Source: Microbacteriaceae bacterium PS02066 | GTDB lineage: Bacteria > Actinomycetota > Actinomycetes > Actinomycetales > Microbacteriaceae | Direction: 5' to 3' | DNA: 32,857 bases | Assembly (NCBI GenBank): GCA_029959545.1 | Contig: JASCPH010000039.1 | Coordinates: 1 to 32,857 of the forward strand | Part shown: piece after piece, positions 23,667 to 30,447 of the stretch | How the letters are laid out: each line of letters starts with the position of its first letter | How positions within the stretch are numbered: position 1 is the first letter of the stretch | Notes under the pieces: generated by a model | Database searches by the model: none | Told to the model about the DNA's origin: nothing | Seen by the model: only the letters and a program-made list of their open reading frames with translations | Translations under genes and position numbers: made by a program

Positions 23667-25058
23667 ATGGCGACCCGTCAGAACACGCCCGCGAGCGCCG
23701 GCGTCGTCATCGGCGTCGCCGTTCTCGCCTCCTTCGTGTCGTTCCTCGACGGAACCATCGTCAACGTCGCACTGCCCGCCATCTCCCGCCAGCTCGGCGG
23801 CGGCCTCGCCACGCAGCAGTGGGTGGTGGATGCCTACCTCGTGACATTGGGGGCGTTCATCCTCGTCGCCGGCTCTCTGAGCGACGCCTTCGGACGGGTG
23901 CGGATCCTGCGCATCGGGCTCCTGATCTTCGGTGCGTCCTCACTCGCTCTCGCCTTCGCGCCCAGTGCCGAGTGTCTCATCGCCCTCAGGGCGGTCCAGG
24001 GCGTCGGCGGTGCGCTCCTCGTCCCCAGCTCCCTCGCGCTGCTGACCGCCCGCTTCGAGGGCGCCCAGCGCTCCCGCGCGATCGGGATCTGGACCGGGGC
24101 GACCACCGTCGCCACCCTCGTCGGCCCCCTCGTCGGCGGCCTGCTCGTCGATCTCCTCTCGTGGCGCTGGGTGTTCGTGGTGACCGTTCTTCCCGTCGTG
24201 CCCACCCTCCTGCTGCTGACCCGCATCCCGGAGTTGCGCACGCCCGGCGCGCGAATCGATGCGCTCGGCGCGGTGCTCAGCACGGGAGGTCTGGGCGCGT
24301 TGGTGTTCGCGCTCATCGAGCAGCCTCGGCTGGGCGCCGACTCTCCGTGGGTCTGGACCGGCGCGATCGGCGGCCTGATCCTGCTGGCCGGCTTCATCTG
24401 GCGGCAACGCGTCGCGCCGTCGCCGGTGATGCCGCTGTCCTTGTTCCGCGCCCGTAACTTCTGGGCAGGCAACCTCACGACGTTCTTCGTCTACGCGGGC
24501 CTCTCGCTCAACGGGCTCGTGCTGACCATCTACCTGCAGCAGACGGCGGAGCTCTCGGCGACCGTCGCGGGGCTCGCGTCCCTGCCGCCGACGCTTCTGA
24601 TGATCGCGTTCAGCTCGCGCGCGGGAGCCTGGGCCGGGAAGCTCGGACCCCGGTGGTTCATGACGGTCGGGCCTGCAGTCATGGCGGCGGGGTCTCTCCT
24701 TCTGCTGAGCGTGGGCGAACCATTCGACTACTTCACGCAGGTGCTGCCCGGCATGGTCCTGTTCGGGATCGGCCTGACCCTGACCGTCGCACCGCTCACC
24801 GCCGCTGTGCTGGGCTCCGTGACCTCCGAACGCTCGGGCATCGCTTCCGCGGTCAACAACGCCGTCGCCCGAGTGACCGGACTCCTCGCCGTCGCCGCGA
24901 TCGGCGTGGTCGTCGGCGACGCGTTGGATCTTGCGGGTCTTCACACCGCGATGGTCTTCGTGGCCGTGCTCATGACGGTCGGCGCCCTCTCCTCCGCACT
25001 CGGCATCCGAGGCGGCACGGACTCGGCTACGCGCCGAGCATCCGACGCACCTGCGTGA
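23667..25058 (+). CDS. MFS drug:proton antiporter, DHA2 (EmrB/QacA) family
   Basis: Membrane protein of 463 aa with about 14 hydrophobic segments. DHA2 features are LDGTIVNVALPAI in the first helix (the LDxTIVNVALP signature), the motif A loop GSLSDAFGRVRIL and motif C-like GPLVGGLLVDLLSWRWVF in helix five, which mark an exporter. The substrate is probably lipophilic or cationic toxic compounds (family knowledge). The ATG at 23667 fits the family N-terminus and has TAGCGT 7 nt upstream; the open frame extends 73 codons further into the divergent ATPase gene without any MFS sequence. Its 3' end overlaps the ribF 3' end by 32 bp on the other strand. Confidence 0.92.
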   Translation: MATRQNTPASAGVVIGVAVLASFVSFLDGTIVNVALPAISRQLGGGLATQQWVVDAYLVTLGAFILVAGSLSDAFGRVRILRIGLLIFGASSLALAFAPSAECLIALRAVQGVGGALLVPSSLALLTARFEGAQRSRAIGIWTGATTVATLVGPLVGGLLVDLLSWRWVFVVTVLPVVPTLLLLTRIPELRTPGARIDALGAVLSTGGLGALVFALIEQPRLGADSPWVWTGAIGGLILLAGFIWRQRVAPSPVMPLSLFRARNFWAGNLTTFFVYAGLSLNGLVLTIYLQQTAELSATVAGLASLPPTLLMIAFSSRAGAWAGKLGPRWFMTVGPAVMAAGSLLLLSVGEPFDYFTQVLPGMVLFGIGLTLTVAPLTAAVLGSVTSERSGIASAVNNAVARVTGLLAVAAIGVVVGDALDLAGLHTAMVFVAVLMTVGALSSALGIRGGTDSATRRASDAPA

Positions 25059-25983
25059 CGTCGTCCGCCATCTGGGAGATCAGTGCTTCGATGCCCTCGA
25101 ACGCCACCATTCCGCGCACGCGCTGCACGAACTGCACATCCACCTCGTGGCCGTAGAGATCGATCCCCTGCTCGTCGAGCACGTGCGCCTCCACCTGGCG
25201 CGTCGGCACGTCGTCGAAGGTCGGGTTCGTTCCCACCGAGATCGCGGCGGGATAGCGCGTCCCCGAACGCAGCCCGGTCGCCTCGTCCACGAGCCATCCG
25301 GCGTAAACGCCGTCGGCGGGGACGAATCCCTCCAATGACGGGCTCAGGTTCGCGGTCGGGAATCCGAGCTCGCGGCCGCGTTTGAGGCCGTGGACGACCT
25401 CGCCGCGCACGGATGCCGGGCGGCCGAGCAGCTTCGCCGCCCCCTCTACGTCGCCCTCCGCCAACACTTCACGCACCCAGGTCGACGACACCCGACGCCC
25501 GCCATCGATCGCGCTCACGTCGTCGACGACGCCGACGCTGAAGCCGAACTCCTCGCCGAGTCGCTCGAGCGTGTCGGGGTCTCCCGCTCCCCCGCGACCG
25601 AACCGGAAGTCGTTGCCGACGAGGACGGCGCAAGTGCCGAGGGGTTCGACGAGGATGCCCCGGACGAACTCCCGCGGCTGCAGGTCCGCCAGCGCAGCGT
25701 CGAAAGTGAGCACCATCGCTGCGTCGATGCCGGTCTCGGCCAGCAGGCGCAGCTTCTGCGTGACCCCCACGAGGTTCTCCGGGCAACGATCCGGTCGCAG
25801 CAGGGCGAGCGGGTTGCGATCGAAGGTGACGGCGACGACCTTGGCTCCGCGCGCCGCCGCCTCGACCTTGGCGCGCTCGAGAAGGACGCGGTGCCCCGCG
25901 TGCACGCCATCGAACTTGCCGATCGCGACGACGGACGGGCCGAAGCCTGCGGGAACCTCCTGAGGCCCGTGGAAGACGATCAC
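25027..25983 (-). CDS. ribF: Bifunctional riboflavin kinase / FAD synthetase
   Basis: Enzyme of 318 aa that makes FMN from riboflavin and then FAD, using ATP. The N-terminal nucleotidyltransferase domain has IGKFDGVHAGH (21-31), the VGNDFRFG stretch (122-129) and SSTWVRE (166-172). The C-terminal flavokinase domain starts near 187 with GEVVHGLKRGRELGFPTANL, whose PTAN motif binds ATP and metal, and continues to VQFVQRVRGMVAFEG. The GTG at 25983 is chosen because it opens the RibF domain and overlaps the stop of the upstream membrane-protein gene (GTGA). It forms an operon with that gene and probably with truB. In many actinobacteria rpsO comes next; here it does not. Confidence 0.95.
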   Translation of the reverse strand: MIVFHGPQEVPAGFGPSVVAIGKFDGVHAGHRVLLERAKVEAAARGAKVVAVTFDRNPLALLRPDRCPENLVGVTQKLRLLAETGIDAAMVLTFDAALADLQPREFVRGILVEPLGTCAVLVGNDFRFGRGGAGDPDTLERLGEEFGFSVGVVDDVSAIDGGRRVSSTWVREVLAEGDVEGAAKLLGRPASVRGEVVHGLKRGRELGFPTANLSPSLEGFVPADGVYAGWLVDEATGLRSGTRYPAAISVGTNPTFDDVPTRQVEAHVLDEQGIDLYGHEVDVQFVQRVRGMVAFEGIEALISQMADDVTQVRRMLGA

Positions 25984-26432
25984 CAGACGGACCTTTCGAC
26001 ACGGGCGGGAGCAGGCATGGCTGCCTCGCGCCCGGGCCGATGGGTGAACAGCCACCAGACGCCGACGAACGGAAGGATCAGCGGCACGAACACGTAGCCC
26101 GACCCGAACCAGCTCCAGACCGTCTCCTCCGGAAACAGATCGTGCCGGAACAGGCTGACGGATCCGACGACCAGCACCCCGACCATCTCGAAGACGATGG
26201 CGATCCATGCGACGGCGTACCAGAAGCGCGATTGCGAGAAGATGAGCGCCGCCGTCGCGAGGATGTAGACCCCCGCGGAGATCGCCGACAGCGTGAACGC
26301 CAGCGGCGCCGCATCGAATCGCTCGATGATCTGCACGAGCGATCGGCCTGTGGCAGCGAGGGCCAGCACCGCGTACACCGCGACCAGCACGCGGCCGAGG
26401 CCGGTGATGCGGGGGCGGTTCGCGGGTGCCAT
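25980..26432 (-). CDS. Four-helix membrane protein of unknown function
   Basis: Hypothetical integral membrane protein of 150 aa with four hydrophobic helices (about 13-31, 44-65, 70-92 and 110-130). Features include the start RPRITGLGRVLVAVYAV, the loop SLFRHDLFPEETVWSWFGSGY and a basic tail. The stop overlaps the ribF start by 4 nt, so the two are translationally coupled. No enzyme motif is seen; the partnership with ribF rests on context only. A TAGGAT box (26447-26442) lies 9 nt before the ATG, so a transcript from it would have almost no leader. Confidence 0.8.
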   Translation of the reverse strand: MAPANRPRITGLGRVLVAVYAVLALAATGRSLVQIIERFDAAPLAFTLSAISAGVYILATAALIFSQSRFWYAVAWIAIVFEMVGVLVVGSVSLFRHDLFPEETVWSWFGSGYVFVPLILPFVGVWWLFTHRPGREAAMPAPARVERSVW

Positions 26433-26470
26433 GACCTGACAATCCTAGATCGAGGCGCCGGGCGCCCGGC

Positions 26471-26839
26471 TCAGGCGCCGATCCCGCTCCAGATCACCTG
26501 CATCCGCCAGACCATGACCGCCACCGACCCCGCGGCCACGCCCATCACGACCGTGCTCCAGCGGCTGCGCTCGAGCAGCGCCCAGAAGACACCCGCCGGT
26601 GGAAGCAGCGCCGCGGAAACGAGGTAGACCCAGAACTCGAGCGTGCTGCCGGAGATGGGGTTGCCCGCGAACGGCGCCACGATCGACACGACGATCTGCG
26701 CGATCAGCAGAAGCTCCACGAGAGCGAGCGCGCCGACGCTGAGATCGCTCGGGCGCCGACCGGCCAGCCCCAGGACGGTGCACACGAGCGCAGCGATCGC
26801 GGCGACGACGACCTGCACGAGCGCGAACCAGAGGATCAC
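26471..26839 (-). CDS. Small four-helix membrane protein downstream of truB
   Basis: Hypothetical protein of 122 aa, almost entirely hydrophobic with four predicted helices (about 2-25, 36-56, 70-90 and 97-118) and short loops. The GTG at 26839 overlaps the truB stop (GTGA), so it is translated together with truB; the longer open frame upstream is a shadow of truB. No motif suggests a function. It lies 38 nt ahead of the next membrane-protein gene on the same strand. Confidence 0.75.
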   Translation of the reverse strand: MILWFALVQVVVAAIAALVCTVLGLAGRRPSDLSVGALALVELLLIAQIVVSIVAPFAGNPISGSTLEFWVYLVSAALLPPAGVFWALLERSRWSTVVMGVAAGSVAVMVWRMQVIWSGIGA

Positions 26840-27741
26840 GAGTGCTCCTCCGGCATGTTCATCGCACTCTTGAGGTCGGCGCCTCGACGCTCCAGCACGC
26901 CGATCAGGGCACCGTCCGAGCCGATCGCCGCCGCCGGAGTGGCGGTCACTCTCGAGGCGGCGCCGCTGAGGCGCTTGCCGTGGCGCAGATCGCGCGCCTC
27001 GTCGTCGCCGACGGTGAGCGTGGGCAGCGCGAGAGCTGCGGCGGCTGCGGGCCCCCACAGAGCCTGGTGGTCGATGTGCTCGAGGTCGACGGCTCTTGCG
27101 ATATCGAACGCGCCGATGCGGGTCCGGCGCAGTGCTGTGAGGTGTCCGCCGACCGTCAGCGCGGTTCCCAGATCCCGGGCGAGGGCGCGGATGTAGGTGC
27201 CGCTGGAGCAGTCGATCACCGCATCCAGCTCGATCGCGCCGTCACGGCGCCGGATGTCGAGCACCTCGAAACGCGAGACGGTCACGGCGCGCGAGGCCAG
27301 CACGACGTCCTCGCCCGCCCGCGCCAGGTCGTACGCACGTTTGCCCGCGACCTTGATGGCCGAGACCGTGCTCGGCACCTGCTCGATGTCGCCGATGAGA
27401 GCGGAGACGCCCGCACGGATCTCCTCGTCCGTCACGGCGGCGAGTCTCGCCGCATCCGCACGGTGGACGACCGTCCCATCGGCGTCGTCGGTGTCCGTGC
27501 TCGCTCCGAGCAGGATGGTGGTCTCGTAGGTCTTGTCCAGTCCGACCACATAGGTCAGCAGCCGCGTCGCGGCGCCGACACCCAGGACGAGGAGCCCGGT
27601 GGCCATCGGATCGAGCGTGCCCGCATGGCCGACCTTGCGCGTGTTCAGCGCGCGACGGGTGCGGGAGACGACGTCATGGCTCGTGAGTCCGCCGGGCTTG
27701 TCGACCAGGAGCACGCCGGTCGGCGCCGCGTCGCCGGCCAT
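26836..27741 (-). CDS. truB: tRNA pseudouridine(55) synthase TruB
   Basis: Cytoplasmic enzyme of 301 aa that converts uridine 55 in the T-loop of tRNAs to pseudouridine. The N-terminus GVLLVDKPGGLTSHDVVSRTRR is typical; the catalytic motif is GHAGTLDPMATG (38-49) with Asp44 as nucleophile. DKTYETTILLGASTDTDDADG and the KVAGKRAYDLARAGEDV segment are further TruB signatures. The C-terminal part (about 245-301) is the small PUA-like domain. The ATG at 27741 shares its A with the stop of the upstream kinase gene (TGATG), which indicates coupling. Confidence 0.96.
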   Translation of the reverse strand: MAGDAAPTGVLLVDKPGGLTSHDVVSRTRRALNTRKVGHAGTLDPMATGLLVLGVGAATRLLTYVVGLDKTYETTILLGASTDTDDADGTVVHRADAARLAAVTDEEIRAGVSALIGDIEQVPSTVSAIKVAGKRAYDLARAGEDVVLASRAVTVSRFEVLDIRRRDGAIELDAVIDCSSGTYIRALARDLGTALTVGGHLTALRRTRIGAFDIARAVDLEHIDHQALWGPAAAAALALPTLTVGDDEARDLRHGKRLSGAASRVTATPAAAIGSDGALIGVLERRGADLKSAMNMPEEHS

Positions 27742-28412
27742 CAGCAGAAGTCCCGGAAGACGCGAACCGGATGCGAAGGATCGGTGTTGTCGACGATCAC
27801 GCTCGCGCGGCCGCGCGGGTCGCCGTCCTGAAGATAGAGCTCGAAGCCTTCGCGGTAGCGGGCGTTCGATGCTGCAAGAGGGTCAGGGTCGGTGCCGTCG
27901 CGCTCCGCCATGCGCTGGAACGCGACGTCAAGGGGCACGTCGAGCCACAGCGACCAGTTCCAGACGTCGCGCAGTTCCGGTCGCAGCAGGAAGAGTCCGT
28001 CGACCACGAGAACCGCGTCGGCGGGCGCTGGTTCGGCCTCGACGTCCAAGCGACGATCTTCGTCGAGGTCCAGCGCCGCGGTCGCGAAGCGCGCGCCCGC
28101 GCGGAACGGTCGCAGCATCCGATCGAGCAGCGCGTCGTTGTCGTAGGAGTCGCGGTAGTGGCCCTCCGCGGACGTGCGACCCCGCGCGTAGCGTTCGGCG
28201 CGTGGGCGGTGGAAGTCGTCCGCGGATGCGCGGAACACGCTCGAGCCGTCTTCGCGCAGGACATCCGCGAGCGCATCGGCGAACAGAGTCTTGCCCGCAC
28301 CGTCCCTGCCATCCACGGCGACCAGCAGCCGACCCCCACGGTGGTGCTGGCGCAGCTCCGCACGCAGCTCGCCGAGCAGCGTTTCCTGTTCTTGCGAGAT
28401 CGGTGGGCGCAT
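27741..28412 (-). CDS. Uridine-kinase-like P-loop kinase
   Basis: Protein of 223 aa of the uridine kinase/phosphoribulokinase type P-loop fold. Walker A is GRDGAGKT (35-42), followed by the substrate-region segment SVFRASADDFHRPRAERY, then VLVVDGLFLLRPELRDVWNWSLWLDV, where the VVDG strand holds the Walker B acid. Actinobacterial members are usually annotated as uridine kinase, but the substrate of this short form is not established. The gene heads the unit containing truB. The ATG at 28412 lies 6 nt after TAGGCT, part of a palindromic promoter shared with mutY. Confidence 0.82.
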   Translation of the reverse strand: MRPPISQEQETLLGELRAELRQHHRGGRLLVAVDGRDGAGKTLFADALADVLREDGSSVFRASADDFHRPRAERYARGRTSAEGHYRDSYDNDALLDRMLRPFRAGARFATAALDLDEDRRLDVEAEPAPADAVLVVDGLFLLRPELRDVWNWSLWLDVPLDVAFQRMAERDGTDPDPLAASNARYREGFELYLQDGDPRGRASVIVDNTDPSHPVRVFRDFC

Positions 28413-28414
28413 GT

Positions 28415-28432
28415 CTCCAGCCTAGGCTGGAG
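28415..28432. promoter_or_regulatory. Palindromic bidirectional promoter, kinase gene / mutY
   Basis: CTCCAGCCTAGGCTGGAG is a perfect 18-bp palindrome that almost fills the 22-bp gap between divergent genes. It holds TAGGCT on the plus strand (28423-28428) and TAGGCT on the minus strand (28424-28419), sharing the central TA. Each box ends 6 nt before its own ATG (28435 and 28412). Both transcripts should be leaderless and cannot be started at the same moment. Confidence 0.65.
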
Positions 28433-28434
28433 GG

Positions 28435-29301
28435 ATGCCGGATCTCGCCCCCGCGCTCGTCGCCTGGTATCGCGACAACGCGCGCGATCTTCCCTGGCGC
28501 GCGCCCGGATTCGGCGCGTGGGGCGTGCTCGTCAGCGAGTTCATGCTCCAGCAGACCCCGGTGAACCGCGTGATCCCCCACCTGGATGCCTGGCTCGCCC
28601 TGTGGCCGACGCCCGCGGCGCTCGCGAAGGCGTCGCCGGCCGACGCGGTCCGGCAGTGGGCGAATCTGGGCTATCCCCGTCGCGCGCTGTGGTTGCACCG
28701 TGCGGCGGTGGAGATCCGGGATCGGCATGACGGCGTCGTGCCGCGGCAGGTCGATCAGCTGCTCGCTCTCACCGGGATCGGTGACTACACGGCGCGCGCG
28801 GTCGCCGTCTTCGCATACGGCGATCACCACCCCGTCGTCGACACCAACACCCGGCGCGTCCTCGCTCGCGCCATCGACGGCCAGGCCCAGCCGGGCCCGC
28901 CCTCGCGGCGCGACCTGGCGGCGATGGACGCGTTGCTCCCCGCGGATGCGGCCACGTCGGCCGTGGTGAACGCCGCCGCCATGGAACTCGGAGCGCTCGT
29001 GTGCACGGCACGCGGTCCACGGTGCACCGAGTGTCCGCTCCGCGCGATGTGCGCATGGCGCGCCGCGGGCTATCCCGACACGGGCGACACCCGCCGGCGA
29101 CAGGCTCGGTACGAGGGCAGCGACCGACAGGCGCGCGGCGCGGTGCTCAAGCAGCTGCGCGAGGCATCCGAGCATGCGGTCCCCATCGATGACGTGGCCG
29201 CGGACTGGCCCGACGCGCTCCAACGCGATCGCGCCATCGATTCCCTGGTCGCGGACGGCCTCGCAGAGGCCGTCGGCGGTGAGCTCCGCCTGCCGCGATG
29301 A
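28435..29301 (+). CDS. mutY: A/G-specific adenine DNA glycosylase MutY
   Basis: Base-excision repair enzyme of 288 aa that removes adenine mispaired with 8-oxoguanine. Catalytic Glu35 lies in SEFMLQQTPVNRV; the helix-hairpin-helix is LTGIGDYTARAV (112-123); Asp136 is in VVDTNTRRV. Four Cys for the [4Fe-4S] cluster have the exact spacing C-x6-C-x2-C-x5-C (190, 197, 200, 206). The region after 215 is short, so the C-terminal NUDIX-like domain that reads 8-oxoG in E. coli MutY is absent or minimal, as often seen in actinobacteria. The ATG at 28435 directly follows the shared palindromic promoter. Confidence 0.95.
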   Translation: MPDLAPALVAWYRDNARDLPWRAPGFGAWGVLVSEFMLQQTPVNRVIPHLDAWLALWPTPAALAKASPADAVRQWANLGYPRRALWLHRAAVEIRDRHDGVVPRQVDQLLALTGIGDYTARAVAVFAYGDHHPVVDTNTRRVLARAIDGQAQPGPPSRRDLAAMDALLPADAATSAVVNAAAMELGALVCTARGPRCTECPLRAMCAWRAAGYPDTGDTRRRQARYEGSDRQARGAVLKQLREASEHAVPIDDVAADWPDALQRDRAIDSLVADGLAEAVGGELRLPR

Positions 29302-29354
29302 GCTCTCGCCGGTTAGTCCCGGCCCGCGGGCGGGCGCTTCGCGTGGCCCGGGCG

Positions 29355-29360
29355 TACGGT
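29355..29360 (+). promoter_or_regulatory. -10 box of a leaderless promoter for the flavodoxin-like gene
   Basis: TACGGT ends 7 nt before the GTG at 29368. The intervening GCGGGGC is not a good ribosome site. Confidence 0.4.
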
Positions 29361-29367
29361 GCGGGGC

Positions 29368-29865
29368 GTGGAGACGCTGATCGTCTACGAATCGCTCTGG
29401 GGCAACACCCGTCAGGTGGCCGAGGAGATCGCCCGCGGTGCCGGAGAGCGTTCCGACGGGCTCACACTGTGCACGGTCGCGGAGGCACCGTCCTCACTCG
29501 CCCCGTCGCTGGGCCTGCTCGTCATCGGCGCCCCGACCCACGCGTTCACGCTGCCGACACCGTCGAGCCGTGCCGAAGCGCGCTCCCACGGTGCCGCTGT
29601 CCCCCATGCCCCGGGAGTCCGCGAGTGGCTCGCCAAGGTCGTCGTGGAGAGCCCGCCGGCTCGGGTCGCGGCTTTCGACACCCGTCAGGGCCGATCGTTC
29701 CTCGTGGGCTCGGCCGCGAGGTCGATAGCGCGGGCGGCCACGCGCCGTGCGCTCGTCGTGTTCGACACCGCCGACTTCGTGGTGACATCACGAGAAGGCC
29801 CGCTCGAGCAGGGAGAGCTCGAACGGGCCTTCGCGTGGGGACGCGCGTTGACGGCGTCCCGTTGA
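29368..29865 (+). CDS. Flavodoxin-like protein
   Basis: Protein of 165 aa with a flavodoxin fold. The N-terminal strand and FMN phosphate loop are clear: LIVYESLWGNTRQVAEEIARG (4-24, with SLWGNT in place of the usual TGNT). GLLVIGAPTHAFTLPTPSSR matches the second FMN loop. A later VAAFDTRQG and a C-terminal LERAFAWGRAL helix complete the fold. It may carry electrons or be a reduced-flavin oxidoreductase; no partner gene is adjacent. The GTG at 29368 is chosen because it starts the first strand and follows a TACGGT box by 7 nt. The last third of the coding sequence contains a near-perfect hairpin that may end transcription from the opposite strand. Confidence 0.85.
   Translation: METLIVYESLWGNTRQVAEEIARGAGERSDGLTLCTVAEAPSSLAPSLGLLVIGAPTHAFTLPTPSSRAEARSHGAAVPHAPGVREWLAKVVVESPPARVAAFDTRQGRSFLVGSAARSIARAATRRALVVFDTADFVVTSREGPLEQGELERAFAWGRALTASR
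29794..29832 (-). terminator. Terminator-like hairpin inside the flavodoxin coding sequence
   Basis: GAAGGCCCGCTCGAGC (29794-29809) pairs with GCTCGAACGGGCCTTC (29817-29832), 15 of 16 positions, around a 7-nt loop. It begins 37 nt beyond the rbfA stop on the minus strand, the place where a terminator for infB-rbfA is expected, because the genes converge with only 4 bp between their stop codons. Confidence 0.55.
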
Positions 29866-29869
29866 GAGA

Positions 29870-30298
29870 TCAGTCCTCGTCGTCCTCACGGGAGACGTAG
29901 GGGTCGGCGTCGCCGGCGTACTGAGCCGACGCCGCCAGACCCGCCACAGCGCTGTCCCGCTCGCGCGCCTCGCGCAGCAGGTCTTCGATGTGACCGGCGT
30001 TCTCGGGGACGCCGTCGAGGATGAATTCAAGCGTGGGCGTCAGCCGCACGCCGAGCTTGCGGCCCACTTCGCTGCGCAGCATGCCCGTCGCAGCGGTCAG
30101 GGCCGCCGCGGAGTCGAGACGCTCCTGCTCGGAACCGAGCACCGTGTAGAACACCGATGCGTGCTGCAGGTCGCCCGTCACACGCACGTCCGTGATCGTC
30201 ACGAACCCGAGGCGCGGATCGCGCAGGCCCTTCTCGAGCCGCTCGGCGATGAGCACGCGGATCCGGTCGGCGAGCCTCGCCTGCCGTTCACTGGCCAT
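29870..30298 (-). CDS. rbfA: 30S ribosome-binding factor RbfA
   Basis: Ribosome maturation factor of 142 aa that binds the immature 30S subunit near the 5' end of 16S rRNA. The KH-like domain covers about residues 5-110: ARLADRIRVLIAERLEKGLRDPRLGFVTITDVRVTGDLQHASVFYTVLG, then MLRSEVGRKLGVRLTPTLEFILD, all standard RbfA. The C-terminal 30 residues are acidic and probably flexible (SREDDED end). The ATG at 30298 starts MASERQARLADRI and has AAGGAG at 9-nt spacing; the longer open frame is the structured leader. It follows infB on the same strand after a 149-bp gap holding two long hairpins. Confidence 0.95.
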   Translation of the reverse strand: MASERQARLADRIRVLIAERLEKGLRDPRLGFVTITDVRVTGDLQHASVFYTVLGSEQERLDSAAALTAATGMLRSEVGRKLGVRLTPTLEFILDGVPENAGHIEDLLREARERDSAVAGLAASAQYAGDADPYVSREDDED

Positions 30299-30330
30299 GT
30301 TCTTCTTCTCCTTCACACCCTTACCCAGAC

Positions 30331-30354
30331 CGAGGGACATGGAAATGTCCCTCG
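30331..30354 (-). other. Hairpin A in the infB-rbfA leader
   Basis: CGAGGGACAT (30331-30340) and ATGTCCCTCG (30345-30354) form a perfect 10-bp stem with a 4-nt loop, 33 nt before the rbfA start codon. It has no T-tract in the direction of transcription. Confidence 0.7.
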
Positions 30355-30360
30355 AACCGA

Positions 30361-30436
30361 GGTGATCCAGGATGTCCTGTCGGAGCAATCGGGGTAGGGG
30401 CCCCGTTCTTGCGGAGACAGGACATCCTGAATCACC
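30361..30436 (-). other. Long hairpin B between infB and rbfA
   Basis: A 21-bp stem with one mismatch joins 30361-30381 to 30416-30436. Inside it GCAA (30385-30388) pairs with TTGC (30409-30412), and CGGGG (30390-30394) with CCCCG (30401-30405), so the whole 76-nt segment folds as one rod. It starts 11 nt after the infB stop. It could be an attenuator, an RNase III site or an mRNA stabiliser; no T-tract follows. Confidence 0.75.
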
Positions 30437-30447
30437 GTGACCGAGGA

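Noticed and set aside
25984..26442. N-terminal extension fusing ribF to the upstream frame
   Set aside because: The same DNA encodes a well-formed four-helix membrane protein in another frame, and a GTGA overlap gives ribF its own start at 25983.
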